From contig NC_059278.1 of assembly GCF_017591435.1 (NCBI RefSeq), positions 8,080,156 to 8,144,155 of the forward strand: a stretch of 64,000 nt of DNA, given 5' to 3'. Made by a program: the position numbers and the translations under genes. Position 1 is the first letter of the stretch. The number at the start of each line of letters is the position of its first letter. This DNA is from Portunus trituberculatus. Its lineage: Eukaryota; Arthropoda; Malacostraca; Decapoda; Portunidae. Below the pieces are notes generated by a model, which was given only the letters and a program-made list of their open reading frames with translations, made no database searches and had not been told where the DNA came from. Below are positions 32,079-44,800 of this stretch, one piece after another.

Positions 32079-32838
32079 AGATGGAATTCAATGTGGACTA
32101 AAGCCATATCATGGAAATGGGAAAAAGTGAAAGATGACCAGTGGTAATCTATAAGATGGGAGATGGAGTAGAACTAGAAAAAGTAAAGAAGGAAAAGGAC
32201 TTTGGAGTGACAATGGAAGAAAACAATCAACCGGTAAGCTATATTGATAGAATTTTCAGAGAGACATAATTTGCTAAGGAATATTGGATTAGCATTTCAC
32301 TACATGGACAAAGAAATGATGAAGAAATTGATAAATACTAAAATAAGACTTAGATTGGAATATGCAGGAGTTGTGTGGACCCCCATAAAAAGAAACACAT
32401 AAGGAAATTGGAGAGACTACAAAAAATGGCTACAAGAATGGTTCCAGAATTTAGAGGGATGACATATGAGGGGAGACTAAAAGCTATGGATCTACCAACC
32501 CTGGAACAGAGAAGAGAGAGAGGGGATCTGATACAAGTTTATAAATTGATCAACGAAATGGATCAAGTGGATAATGAGAAACTAATCCTGAAAGAAGAAT
32601 ATGACATTAGAAGCACAAGATCGCATAGTAAGAAACTGAGGAAAGGAAGATGTCCGAGAGATGTTAGAAAATATAGTTTCCCGTAAAGATGTGTTGAGAC
32701 TTGGAACAGTTTGAGTGAGGAAGTGGTGTCAGCAACGAGTGTGCATAGTTTGAAAGTAAAATTGGATAAGGGTAGATATGGAGACCGGGACACGAGCATA
32801 AAGCCCAGGCCCTGTAAAACTGCAACTAGGTAAATACA
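32079..32838 (+). mobile_element. LINE family A 3' fragment
   Basis: Starts at GATGGAATTCAATGTGGAC in the C-terminal part of ORF2, sharing ATGGG microhomology with the preceding repeat. It continues through MATRMVPEFRGMTYEGRL, LPTLEQRRERGDLIQV to the 3' end CTAGGTAAATAC. Only one terminal unit and almost no AC tail are present. Confidence 0.85.
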
Positions 32839-32876
32839 CTGCGTAGTGTAGTGGTTAGCACGCTGACTCACAATCG
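32839..32876 (+). mobile_element. SINE family 2 head, truncated in the anticodon arm
   Basis: GCGTAGTGTAGTGGTTAGCA followed by CGCTGACTCACAATCGA matches the first 38 bases of family 2 SINEs. It adjoins the LINE 3' end and breaks where the second 350-bp repeat starts. Confidence 0.7.
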
Positions 32877-33230
32877 AAGAATTAAGGCATACTGGTGAAG
32901 GAGGAAGTAGTGAGCAACGATACATCATTTTTTTTTCATCTATATTATAGTGATTTTTTTTAATATTTTTGTTAATTCACTAATTTATCTGGTTAATGTT
33001 TACTATCGATTCCTCTCAGTAGCATATGGCACGACTACATGTTATGGCAATATACTCTTTTACTTCACATTAATGAAGTTTTTTTTTTTTTCAGGTGGGA
33101 GGCTTTTATTGGCTTGTAGTGATGCTTTGCAAAAATCAAAATTGCACCAGAAACAGAGTTCTGGGAGCAGTTTTCCTGAGTCTTCCTCCTCTTCCTTTTT
33201 TGGCTGTTTACATTAATATGGCATTATGGG
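32877..33230 (+). repeat. 350-bp direct repeat, copy 2
   Basis: Second copy of 31726-32078. The sequence TTTTTTTTCAG followed by GTGGGAGG looks like a splice acceptor, and one frame is open across the end (to 33310), but no homology was recognised. Confidence 0.85.
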
Positions 33231-33316
33231 TTCAGTGGGAGTTGTCTACAAATCATGAACGTCATGGACATCCAGTGAGAGCCTGCTATGCCAGTAGTTA
33301 CTTATGGTAAATGATG

Positions 33317-35276
33317 TACAATGGAGACTCATTACTTGAACGTCTTGATTGTCGAACTTTTCAATACACGAATGCAAATGTTCGATTTAATACCCGAAAA
33401 AATACCTGATAGTCAAACGTCCACACATATGGTTCTAAACAAAAGCTCCCTGTGTAATGGTAACTTTATGTATTTGACTTTATGAGATGATAACCATTTA
33501 GTTTAGGAATATAAGTTAAGTAAAAGATATAAAAAAAAATTATTACATTTATTATCCCAATAGTTTGATTTAACGTTGATAATTTGACTTAACAAAAAAG
33601 AGATCACTTATGAATTCAGATAGACCAATGAACAGAACAACAATTCGGTAGAAGCTGCCACCAGACCCTTTCATCCCCAAACTGTTAAGAAGGAAGACTT
33701 AAGGATCAAGAAAAAAAAAAATAAGTAAATAATAATAATAATAATATTAAGATAGCATGATTTTGGAGACTGATTTATGTGAATAAGTACACCTCAGCTA
33801 GCCGTCTGGCCATCAGACCTCCACAATACTGAGACAATAAGACACATAAGAATTACCAAGAAAAATAATTCATACTAAAATTTCACTGACTTTATTTTTC
33901 CTATCACACGTATGACAAGTTACCGAGACAAATAGGGGGGAAGTAGTGTACTGTGTGTGTGTTTGTGTGACACCGCTGAGATACGAGACAGACTGGCTCT
34001 CCAACACTGTATCTGCGTGAGTGAGAGACAAAAACGCACTGAGCTATGGCTGGGGAGACCCGCGTGTTTAGGAGAAAGAATCGGTGTTCGAAATTTTGGG
34101 TTACAATATTAAGTTTCATAATGGGAAACAACTTATTTGATTTTTAAGTTTCTGACTATACTAATGTTAACACAAATGAAAGATAATATTATTAAAGTTA
34201 AATTGGGGAACAGTGATGCTTGCAATTTTGTATGGGATAGTAACATACCACCTTTCATTTATTACTTGCTTGCTCACGTGATCGGATGTACTATTCACAG
34301 TCTGAGGGTACTAAGGTTCACAGCCAATAGGAATCCAGCTCACTCCAGCCAATCACCGGCGCGTAATCCATCAGACGTATGTTTGTTCATATGTTTGTTC
34401 TAGGAAACCACGTGTGTGTCTGGGTGGGGGGGATTATGTATGTATGTACAGGGACAATCTAATGCTATACACAAATAATTTTCATACTAATAGTAACTAA
34501 CATAATCATGGCAATACACCTGGCCTTTCCCTCTCCCCCTTCGCCAGTTGTGCTGCCGCAGTTGTCAGAATAAAATTCACCTGTGATCTGTCAGTAGTTT
34601 TTCATTTATAAACTTACAGCAACACCAAAGGCTTATTAGTGGTGAAAATATCTGAAAATCAAACGGCAGCACACATGGTTGGAAACGAAGCTCTGGCCTC
34701 TCCCTCCCCACCGCCGCCATTGTTCCATTCTGATACTATTAATACTGGTATGACCGAAGCAAAATACCAGTATTCCTTTATACCGGGTAACGGTGCGCAT
34801 CCTTAGTCCTACCACAGTCGTGAGAAAACAACATTCTTCTGCTTTCTGTCTGTACTTTTTTTCATTTAGAAACTTATAATAAAGGCACCTAAGAGGCTTA
34901 TTAGTGGTGAAAATAAGGAATCTAGGGAGAGTTTTAAGTGTTAGTGAGCCACAGCCATCCATTAGTGGGTTCACAGCAATTGCACCAAGAGAAAAGTTAG
35001 CAAACATTCATAGATTGTTGTGACTTGTCGTCCGACAACCTCCCTCCTCCTCCCCACCTTTTTCCCATGCTTTTCTACACCATCACCAGTCTTCACTTAC
35101 GGTATGCACAAATCAAAATGATAAAAAAAATTATATTGAAATTTCCATAAACTTAAGTTTTTGCCAAGATTAAAACAAATTAATGGATTTATAGGTACGT
35201 ATTGATAGTCAAACTTTTTTGATACTCGAACAGTCATTTGGAATTAATTAAGTTTGAATATCGAGTCTCCACGGTG
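33317..35276. mobile_element. Non-autonomous TIR element, about 1.96 kb, Tigger/pogo-like
   Basis: Left end TACAATGGAGACTCATTACT with TTGAACG; right end reverse complement CGTGGAGACTCGATATTCAA. The shared TGGAGACTC..TA.T..AA core and further GTTCGAGTA/TACCCGAA-type units form imperfect inverted ends. An internal direct repeat around GGCTTATTAGTGGTGAAAAT occurs near 34629 and 34889. No transposase motif was recognised. Confidence 0.55.
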
Positions 35277-36472
35277 TTATGTCAAAACCGATCACGGACG
35301 TTCAACTATAGATGTCCAATGAGAGCCAGCCATGCCCAGAGTTACTTACAGTATTGCATTTGTTTCTCTTGAGAGAGCATGTTGGAGAACCATGTCCGTT
35401 TCTATCATTTGTTTAGCTGTTTTCACCATGGACACCCTGAATGTGATTTCAAGCTTTTTTTTTTTTTTTTTTTTTTTTAGTTCTATCACTGCTACACGAG
35501 AAACACAAGAGACGTTCAACTTGTATGTACATCATGGGTTGATTTTGCTTCCCTAAATTGTGAGTAATACCAGATACCAGAAATTTTTGTGACTTCTTGA
35601 AGGGATGCAGCATGTTATCCTTCTATGAGGGAGCGGCTGTGGTGAGTGTTGCCAATGTTTTGCTGTACATATTCTGTATATAGGTTAATATTTGTGTAGG
35701 TTGGGTTAGGTTAGGGTGTGGTTAATAACTGGAGAGGGGAGTCCCAGGGAAGCACAGATCCCCTGATAGGTTATAGTGTTGGGTTTAAAAATTAGGGTAG
35801 GTTAGGTTAGATTAGGGTTTGATTAGTAACTGGGACGGATCCATGGAAGGCAAAGTCTCCATGTTGGATTTAGTTTCTCTTTGGTTTTCACTAAATGTAG
35901 CAGATACAGTCACAAATGTAACAAATTGTTGACAAATACTTTGCAAAAAATTACATTTTTTTCTTTTTGGCTGAATAATGTATTTTTCCCTTTTGATTTT
36001 TTTGAATTGCCAAAAATGGTCTATTTTAGCTTTCCCCACTCCAAAACCCTGTTTTCCCTCAGGATCCCCAAGCTTGGGGAGGAGATTGATGATGATAGGG
36101 AGGAAGGACTTGTAAATATTTACCATTTATTATTTTTCCAAGTTTCAGTGTCCAAATTTCCCTGATGACTCAAGGCTATGTTAATGACTCGTGATTTAAT
36201 TTCACATTTGGAAACCAGCACCCTGAGTGGATGCTTAACTTTGAATTATGGCCAGTATTTAGATCTATGCATCTGAATACCTACATGCACTCGGTACCAT
36301 TGTTCTAGATTATGAATTACAAAAGTAGATTACAGGTGAGTACAATTTACTGACTTAACTGCAAGATCTGGAAGATTCTTAGATAAGACACAAGGTAGGA
36401 GGTAGATATGACATGAAATTTAAAATAATGTCCTTGGAGGCTTTTGTTTTAGCATTGTGTTTTGTCTTACAG
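35277..36472. other. Unassigned DNA upstream of the first recognised ANKRD27-like exon
   Basis: Contains a 19-base T run (35456-35479), a 60-base stretch at 35281-35350 resembling 33240-33315, and two related GGTTAGGTTAG-rich segments (35697-35730 and 35790-35825). The expected first coding exon of the ANKRD27-like gene was not identified here. Confidence 0.4.
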
Positions 36473-36578
36473 GAACATCATGGGGAAGAACTGGCTGGCT
36501 GGTGTGAACCCAGCTGGGTGATCTGCATTCCCCAACAGGCTGCCCTCCACAGTGTGACATTCACTCTACCTCTTGTGG
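36473..36578 (+). CDS. ANKRD27-like: ANKRD27-like exon, WVICIP region
   Basis: Acceptor CTTACAG before 36473, donor GTAAGA at 36579; enters in phase 0 and ends in phase 1. Confidence 0.7.
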
Positions 36579-38463
36579 GTAAGAATTTGAGTGTGTGTTG
36601 TGAGAAGTCTACGAATATAATTCTGTAAATATCAAATTATATATCATACCAGTGGTTCAGCAAATGTGTAACTACTTATACAGTATGCCCCCGCACTTGG
36701 CGAATCTCAGCTTGGCGAAATTCACTTTTGGCGGTAGGGTGGCCACGGACCACCGAGTGTACGCTTGGCGATTTTAATTCAAACTTGGCGATCATCTGGC
36801 GGCCTCATGGCGAACCACACGGCTCCTCGGTGACGTCAGACCTCTTTCTAAACCTATCAATGCAGTGTGAGAGTCCCCTTCAGCCATTTTGTTTGTGCTA
36901 CCCTCTGTTCTGCTAGTTTGGGAACAAATTCTGGCGATTTACCGCCAACATGGCCTCTACCAGCGCAACAGGTGTTACTGGTGGTGGTAAGAACAATGCT
37001 GGTGGTGGCAAGGACAAAAGTGGTCGAGGGAAACGGGTGGAAAAATGAGTTACAGCCTTTATATCTTGTCTTATTAGCTTTATTGTTTATTGGTCTGTTT
37101 TCTACATGTGTTCTAATATGTGAAGGCAAAAGATTTAATTTCAGCTTGAAAGATGGTATTTTAGGGGTCAAAAGAGGGACTTTGGCAATGACCAAAGACT
37201 GATTGAGGCATTTTTTAGGCACTTTATATTGTACAAAGAACTTGTGCTTGGCAAAATTCACATTTGGCGGTAGTTTTGCCAGACTAATTAACTCGCCAAG
37301 TACAAGGGCTTACTGTATATATAAAAAGATTTTAAATATGAACCATTGGAGGTCTTCAATTAAAACCTTTGCCTATATATATTAAATGATTTATGGAATG
37401 TAAATTTGGCAAATAACAACACTTGGGTTAATGTTCCTTTTGGCTTTCCACAGAAGCGCATGCTTTAAGACAATGTGAAACTCCTGGGTATGTATGGGTA
37501 TTTGTATGTTCTTGTCACTCTTCATATTTTATTGTAATTCTGGCATGATCTATAATGAAATACAATTTGTTTTCTGTAGTAACAAGCTACTTCAGGTTTG
37601 GGTAACATGACAATATATACTTTTATTACTTGTACACATGGCAGTCAGTATGTGAGTGCACTTTGTGGAGAAAGTGTGGTGTACCAGATAGCAGGAGAAG
37701 AATCTAGAGCCATCTTAGCTAACCAGGAGAAGGGATTGGAAGTATTGGTCTCCAAGGCTACTGTGCTCAATGAGTACTTGGTGACAGTCAAGGTGAGATA
37801 TTTCTTATTTCATTTTATTTCACTTTTTTATTTATTCAGAAACTGCATTTGCAAAAAAAAAGTAATTGTACACATTCTTATTTCTTTTACGCTTAAATTT
37901 TCTTCATCCTTATTATTCTTTGAAATGAGATAATTTGTAATGCATTACTGTGTGATGGTAAAAATCTTTTAATGCATTTCTATTTTATCAGGATAAAGTT
38001 ATCCATCTTCTTCTGATTGATTCTCTGCTCAGTACCGGTCTTGATCAAGATGAGAAGGCCATCCAGCACCTTCCTGCCTCTTCAATCACTTCATTTGCTC
38101 AGTAAGAAACTTTTTGCATGTGATGTGGAATATCAATTGTATGTGGCAAATAATCTACTGGGTGTTAAAATTGTCAAAATTGAAAATACATTATGTGATG
38201 GTTTGGCAAATGTGATGGTTAAGCTAGAGTTTATAGTGGAATAGATGATACCACTAAACAGGTGGGTGAAGTAGTGTTGAGTGTATGAATGTAGTATGTA
38301 TATGTTGACTGAGATCTATGGATAGACAAGCAGATTTCAGTCAACATATACAATCAGATTATCTCATCTGATAAGGTCTAGAACTGACAAAGAGAGAGAA
38401 TAGACAATCAGATTTCAGTCAACATATACAATCAGATTATCTCGTCTGATAAGTTCTGGAACT

Positions 38464-38539
<76 letters not shown>

Positions 38540-38782
38540 CATAAGCCCTCAGCAGGTTATATGCCAAGAGAATGTTTGTGAACTAGCAATTTATATCTCT
38601 AATATTTTCTGTACATGTATTAACTTTTCTTTGCTGTTAATTTCACTACTCCCAAATATTTTTCTATTATTTTATTTAAATAATTAAATACTTTCCTATC
38701 TTGTAACCCAACTTGGGGTTTTCTCTTGCTGGTAGATTGGATAGTCTCCATCATGGAGACAGCAGTCAGGTGTATGCAATTT

Positions 38783-38848
<66 letters not shown>

Positions 38849-41800
38849 ACCTATAAATTTGCTATGGGAGATGAGCTAAACTCATGGTGTCCCGCTCGCT
38901 TTCATCCACTCATCATACTTTTCCTTAGAACTATGAATATTACTTGCTCTCACTATCTCTCCAGGTAGTTCATTCCAAGCACGAACAGCTCTCGCTGGGA
39001 AGCTATACTTCCCAATATCAGTCGTGTATCCCGGCAATTTCAGCTTAAAGTCATGACCACGTCTTGTTCTCCTCTCAGTGTCTAGCTCGAGGAAGTCTTC
39101 TCGGTCAATCTTGTCCACTCCCTTCATGCATTTGAACATCTGAATCATATCTCCTCGCTTCCTTCTTTCTTCCAAAGTTGGCAGATACAGGGCATGCAAT
39201 CTCCCTTGGTAATCCATATCTTGCAGGGTCAGTACTAACTTGGTTGCAGCTCTTTGCATCCTTTCTAGCTTCCCTGTGTGCTTCTTTAGGTGCGGTGCCC
39301 ACACTACCTGGGCATACTCTAGTTTTGGCCTCAGAATCGCTTCTGTGATTTTCTTTACCAGAGACTCACTAAGGTGAACAAAAGTTGTTTTTATACAGGC
39401 AATCCCCGCTTAACGAAGATTCACACGACGAAATTTCGCTACAACGAAGGTTTCATTTTACTACCATCTGCTCGTTTAATGAACACCAAACTTGCTTTAA
39501 TGAAGTTTTATCCAGGTAATTTTTTCCAAGTTTGAAAGCACCGCTGTATCATGCAAGGTGACAGGCTTTTGAATACACCAGCGCCTCTCGTGGACAAAAC
39601 GCACACCACTCACTCCCCTTAGTTCAAAACAATAACAGTGTCAGCAGCAGCTCATATTCCCTTGCTCAACTTACCACCAAAACCCCCTGCAATGTCGCCT
39701 AGCGTTGCTAAGTAGACCAAGAAGTCTCTTACTCTCGAAATGAAGCTGGATATTATTCACAGACACGAGAGAGGTGAGAAAACTAATAGCATTGCTCTCC
39801 ACCATCTTGACTCCATCTACTGTCTCTACTATTTTCAAGTCAGTAGACTCTATTAAGAAGGCTGGTGAGACCGTATCTTCCTTGCAAGCTAAAATAACCA
39901 CCTGAACTTGTGACTCTACAATAGATAAAATGGAAAGCCTTGTGGAAATGTGGTACATAAGTTTTGTATGTGATACAATGATGCGCCCTTTGTTTACATT
40001 CCACAGGTTGCCGGTTAGTATCTTTCCCGTTTCACTCTCCCTCCCTTCATAAATTTAAGATCATCAACATTATAAAGTTACGTACATACATACATTAGTG
40101 TACATTATAATGACTTAGATTAAACTGCTTAAATGTTTAACTTCATAGTTTTTACTTTCATTAAACCTTTCACTGTACTACAATGATGCACTCTCGCTTT
40201 GTTTACTCTCAATGGAAGTTCAAGTTAGGGGTTAAACTTGTTATAATCGGTTCGCTTAACGAAGTTTTGCTTAACGAAGGTTTTTTTAGGAACGTAACCC
40301 TTTCGTTTAGAGGGTGTTGCCTGTATTAGCTACTATTGCCAACCCTTCTCCCACAATTTTGTTTATATGTCCCTCTGGTGACAGGTTGTCCTGTATTACA
40401 ACCCCTAGATCTTTTTCTCTCTCTGTACATTTACAGTCAACCCTCGGCTATCGTGACTTCAGGTATCGCGTTTTATTGCTATCACGCACCCATGAAAAGC
40501 TGCTAAAATTTCATTATCGCGACCTCAGATGCCTGCTATCACGCACCCAGCCATGACGTCATGGGATATCTGAGCGCTCATTGGCCAAAACCGCCTTCCC
40601 GCCAAGATTAATTCGGCTATCGTGTTTTCGGCTATGGCGCGGCTATTTCAGCCCCAATTGAGCGTGATAGCCGAGGGTTAAGTGTAATATCAGTCCCGTC
40701 CAAATTGTACCTTGCGAGTGGTCTGTGGATACTTCTTCCCATCTCCAGAACATGACACCTGTCAGCATTAAACTCCATCATCCACTTTACGCTCCATTCA
40801 TGCAGGAGATCTAAGTCCTGTTGCAGCCTATGACAGTCATCCGTTGTTTTCACTTAGCATCATCCGCAAACAGATTAATATAACTTCCCACTCCATCTGG
40901 TAGGTCATTTACATATATTAGGAACATTAGGGATGCCAATACTGATCCTTGTGGAACTCCTCTTGTTACATCAGCCCATAGGGAACACTCACCCCTTACC
41001 ATTGTCTTCATTTTTCTCCCTGTCAAATAACTTTTCATCCATTCTAATAGCTTCCCTCCTATACCGCCATAACTTTCCAACTTCCAGATCATTCTGAGAT
41101 ACTTTATCAAATGCCTTTCTTAGATTGAGATAAACACAATCAGCCCATCCTCCTATCTGATCCACAATATCAATTACTCTAGAATAAATACTTAACAGGT
41201 TGGTGATACATGACCTTCCCCTTCTGAAGCCAAACTGGTTATTTGACAAACTTTACTCTCCTTCCAAAAACTCCATCCATCTATCCCGTACCATTCCCTC
41301 CAGCACCTTCACCAATATACGCAATAGTGAGACAGGTCTATAATTTAATGGTGCCTCTTTACTTCCTCCCTTATGAATAGCCATTATTTGTGCCTCCTTC
41401 CATGTTTTGGATACATATCCTTCTTCCAGTGAATTTATATATAGTTGATAAATTGGCCAGCTCAATTCTTCAGCACAACTTTTTAACACCCAACCCGACA
41501 TCTGGTCCAGTCCTAGTGCCTTGTTAACATCCAACGACTGGAGTCTCTTCACTATTTCTTCTCTATCAAAGTCAATTGATTCCAACTTGTGTGCCCAGTA
41601 TTTACCCTGCCTTTCTTGTTCCTCCAGCTGGTCCGTGTCCTCCACAAATACTTCTTTAAACTTGTTGTTCAGAACCTGTGCTATCTCCCTTTCCTCTTCT
41701 ATGATCTCTCCATTCACATTCATTCTTTGGATAGCACTTTTAATCTTAGTTTTACCACTAATATACTTATAGAAAAGCTTGGGGTCACTCATATTTATCC

Positions 41801-44800
41801 ACTATGTTCTCCTATTTAGCCTCTTCCTCTCTTCTGACCTTAGTGTATATATTTCTTGCTCTGGTAATTTTCCTTTGTTCTTTCGTTCTTTCTCCGTCTC
41901 GTATATCTCCATCTTCTGTCTCTCTCTTCTTTTGCCTTCCTGCATCTTTCATTGAACCATATCTTCCTGTCCCTCTCCTTCTTGGCTTGATTACTGGTAC
42001 CGTTTTTTTTACTACCTCTTCATATATCCTCAGGATCTCTTCCAACATTTCCTCGGAGTTTGCCCTTGGAACGTTCTCGAACCATTTCCATTCGCCAAAC
42101 AATTTTCTCATATCCTCTACGTCCGCCCTTTTAAAGTTATATCTTGTTATTGTCGCTGATTGGGAACCACTCTCTCTCCCATACTTAAGCCACACATCAC
42201 AAGCTACCACAACATGGTTGCTCTTACCCAGTGGGCTCTCCATTGTGATGTTGTCTATTTCCTCATCTTTAAGGTGAAAACCAGGTCCAGTCTTGATGGG
42301 TTATCTTCACCTCTCACCCTCGTTGGCTCCCTAATATGTTGATACAACGCATTCTCAGTCATCTGATTAAATACTTTAGCTCCCCAACTGCCTTCCTCAC
42401 AACCAGATTCCATTCTCTCCCAATCCACTTCCTTACAATTAAAGCCACCACAAGGCAGGATGCTATTTGAGTCTGATTAACTTCTCCAGGGTTTGCAGTG
42501 TCTCATTTTGCATATCTTCATGACTTGCTCTGGTCCACGCACCAGTAAATGGTGGTACATAAGCTGTTATCACCGTTATTTTTTCATTTTCCTCAGTTGC
42601 AACCTCGACAGCTAGAACCTCTACCAATTCCGACCCCATTTTTACCACATTCACCCTCAGACTGTTGTGGACCAGTAAACATACTCCACCTCCTGATTTA
42701 CCCATTCTGTCCTTTCTCCATATGTTATATCTCTCTTCACCTTTGTTTCTACCATACAAAACACCATGGGTTACTTTTCCTTAAGCAAATCAATTATTTC
42801 AAGTCTTTTAGAACATAAACCATCTACATTGGAGTACATCACTTTCAGATTCACAAAAACTCTCTCTCCCTCTACACAATGTGCTAAAATCTGGGAGTTT
42901 CCTCCCCTCCTGTTGCCCCCACCACGTCTTCTGATTCCACTGACTTGTTCACCTTCATCACTTTTCCTCTCCTTATTGCAAAAAAATATTGTTTGGCTGC
43001 TGCTTCTGATCTATCCTGGTTTAGATCCCTTGCCCTCTTCCTCATCTCCTGGCCCTTTAGAGAGAGAGAGAGAGAGAGAGAGACCTTTCATTTGATTTGT
43101 AAGATGGTGTTTGCTTACAACTATTTTCAAGATTTTTTGTTATGGAAGAGGGGAAGCTGGTTAAGGAAAAAAAAAAAAAAAAAAAAAATCCACTTGATTA
43201 TCAGTTCCCTAAAAGATTAATAGAGTTGCCCCAAAGTCTGGGACAAATGTCTTGAAACTTCCTTCTTAAAAGAAGTAAAATCATAGGAAGATGGAACTAC
43301 AGAAGCAGGCAGGGAGTTATAGAGTTTACCAGTGAAAGGTATGAATGATTGAGAGTATTGGTTAACTTTTGCATTAGAAAGTTGAACAGAATAGGGGTGA
43401 GAGGAAGAAGAAAGCCTTGTGCAGCAAGGCCGTAGGAGGAGTAGAGGCGTGCAGTTAGCAAGATCAGAAGGGCAGTTAGCATGAAAAAAAAGTGCTAAAA
43501 GATTGCAAGAAATGCAACATTCTTGTGGTGTGGCAGAAGACAGAGTCAGTCAAAGGAGGGGAGTTGACAAAATGTAAAGCTTTTGATTCCCCCTTTCTAA
43601 TAAAACTGAGTGAGTGGGATGCAAAGATTACTCCATACAAGGAGAAATAAAGTCCTTGTATAGAGTTAGCAGTTCGAGGGATGTAAAAAACTGGTCTTAG
43701 AATGTGTAACTTAATAGAAACTGTTTTTTGCAAGAGATGAGATGTGAAGTTTCCAGTTTAGATTATGAATAAAGGACAGACCGAGGATATTCAGTGTAGA
43801 AGATGGGGAACAGCTGAGTGTCATTGAAGAAGAGGGGATAGTTGTTTGGAAGGTTGTGTTGCATTGATAGATGGAGGAACTGAATTTTTGAGGCATTGAA
43901 CACTACTAAGTTTTCTCTGCCATAATCAGAAATCTTAGAAAGATCAGAAGTCAGGCATTTTGTGGCATCCCTGCGTGATCTGTTGATTTCCTTAAGGATT
44001 GATTATCTCTCGAAGGACATGGGAAGATGTAGGGTGGTATTATCAGCATAGGAGTGGATAGGGCAAGAAGATCATTAATGAATAATAGAAAGAGAGTGGA
44101 TGACAATACAGAACCCTGAGGAACACCAGTGTTAATAGATTTAGTAGAACAGTGGTCGTCTACCACAGCAGCAATAGAATGGTTGAAAAGAAAATTTGAG
44201 GTAAAGTTACAGAGAGAAGGATAGAAACCGTAGGAGGGCAATTTTGAAATCAAGTAGTAGATGAAAGAGAGAAAAAGACCAAAGAAGAATTTCACACCGG
44301 ATGCGATGGTAGGCGAGACACGCTATACGTGTGATGGGAAGCTGTCTTTACGCTGGAAGCAAAGCTATGGGACACACCACTCGCATCACTTTCGAGATTG
44401 GTGAGCAGGTGATTTTTAACAGCCATAGTTTGGATAATGGATGCCCCCTTGGGACTCCTGCCTTTATGCTCTTGCCTCCAGAGTCCTGCCTCCCACCTAC
44501 CACTGTCCCACACCTCACTCTGACCCCAGTGACCTGACTCAGCTCAAGGAACTAACTGTCAGATTGTCAATGTGTTTGGCTTGTGCTTTGCAGCCAGGCA
44601 TAGCTTTTTGGTGCAAACATGACCATAGCAAACAAAGCCAGCCCACTTCCAAGGCATAGCGCGTCTCGCTTAGCATCACATCCAGTGTGAAACGGCCTTT
44701 ATGGATGCAGTGAAAGAAAACATGCAAGATGGGGTGACAAAGGAAGGTACAGAACTATCATACTGGAGAAGGATGATCTGCTGTAATGACACTTAATGGG

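Larger units (their letters stand above)
38846..43058 (-). mobile_element. LINE family F, nearly complete, flanked on both sides by (GA)n and carrying two nested MITEs
   Basis: Minus-strand order: end of ORF1 (43058-42850), endonuclease (42830-41990: MYSNVDG-type start, ITVITAYVPPFTGAW, GKSNHVVVACDV where the usual SDH is SNH), linker, and RT (41792-40650: LNYRPVSLLRILVKVLEGM, NQFGFRRGRSC, TRGVPQGSVL, LFADDAK), then the C-terminus (39304-38882: LERMQRAATKLVLTLQ, LPTLEERRKRGDM). Many frame breaks. Interrupted by elements at 39395-40325 and 40432-40686. The 3' end is TAGGTAAAC then (TC)n; the 5' edge is also a (GA)n tract. Confidence 0.88.

Noticed and set aside
33104..33310. Possible small membrane protein in the second 350-bp repeat
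   Set aside because: The frame is broken in the first copy by the LINE junction, no homology was recognised, and the sequence behaves as a repeat.
35697..35830. Interstitial telomere-like TTAGG repeats
   Set aside because: Only a few GGTTAG units are present in two short, irregular, related segments; there is no run of (TTAGG)n.
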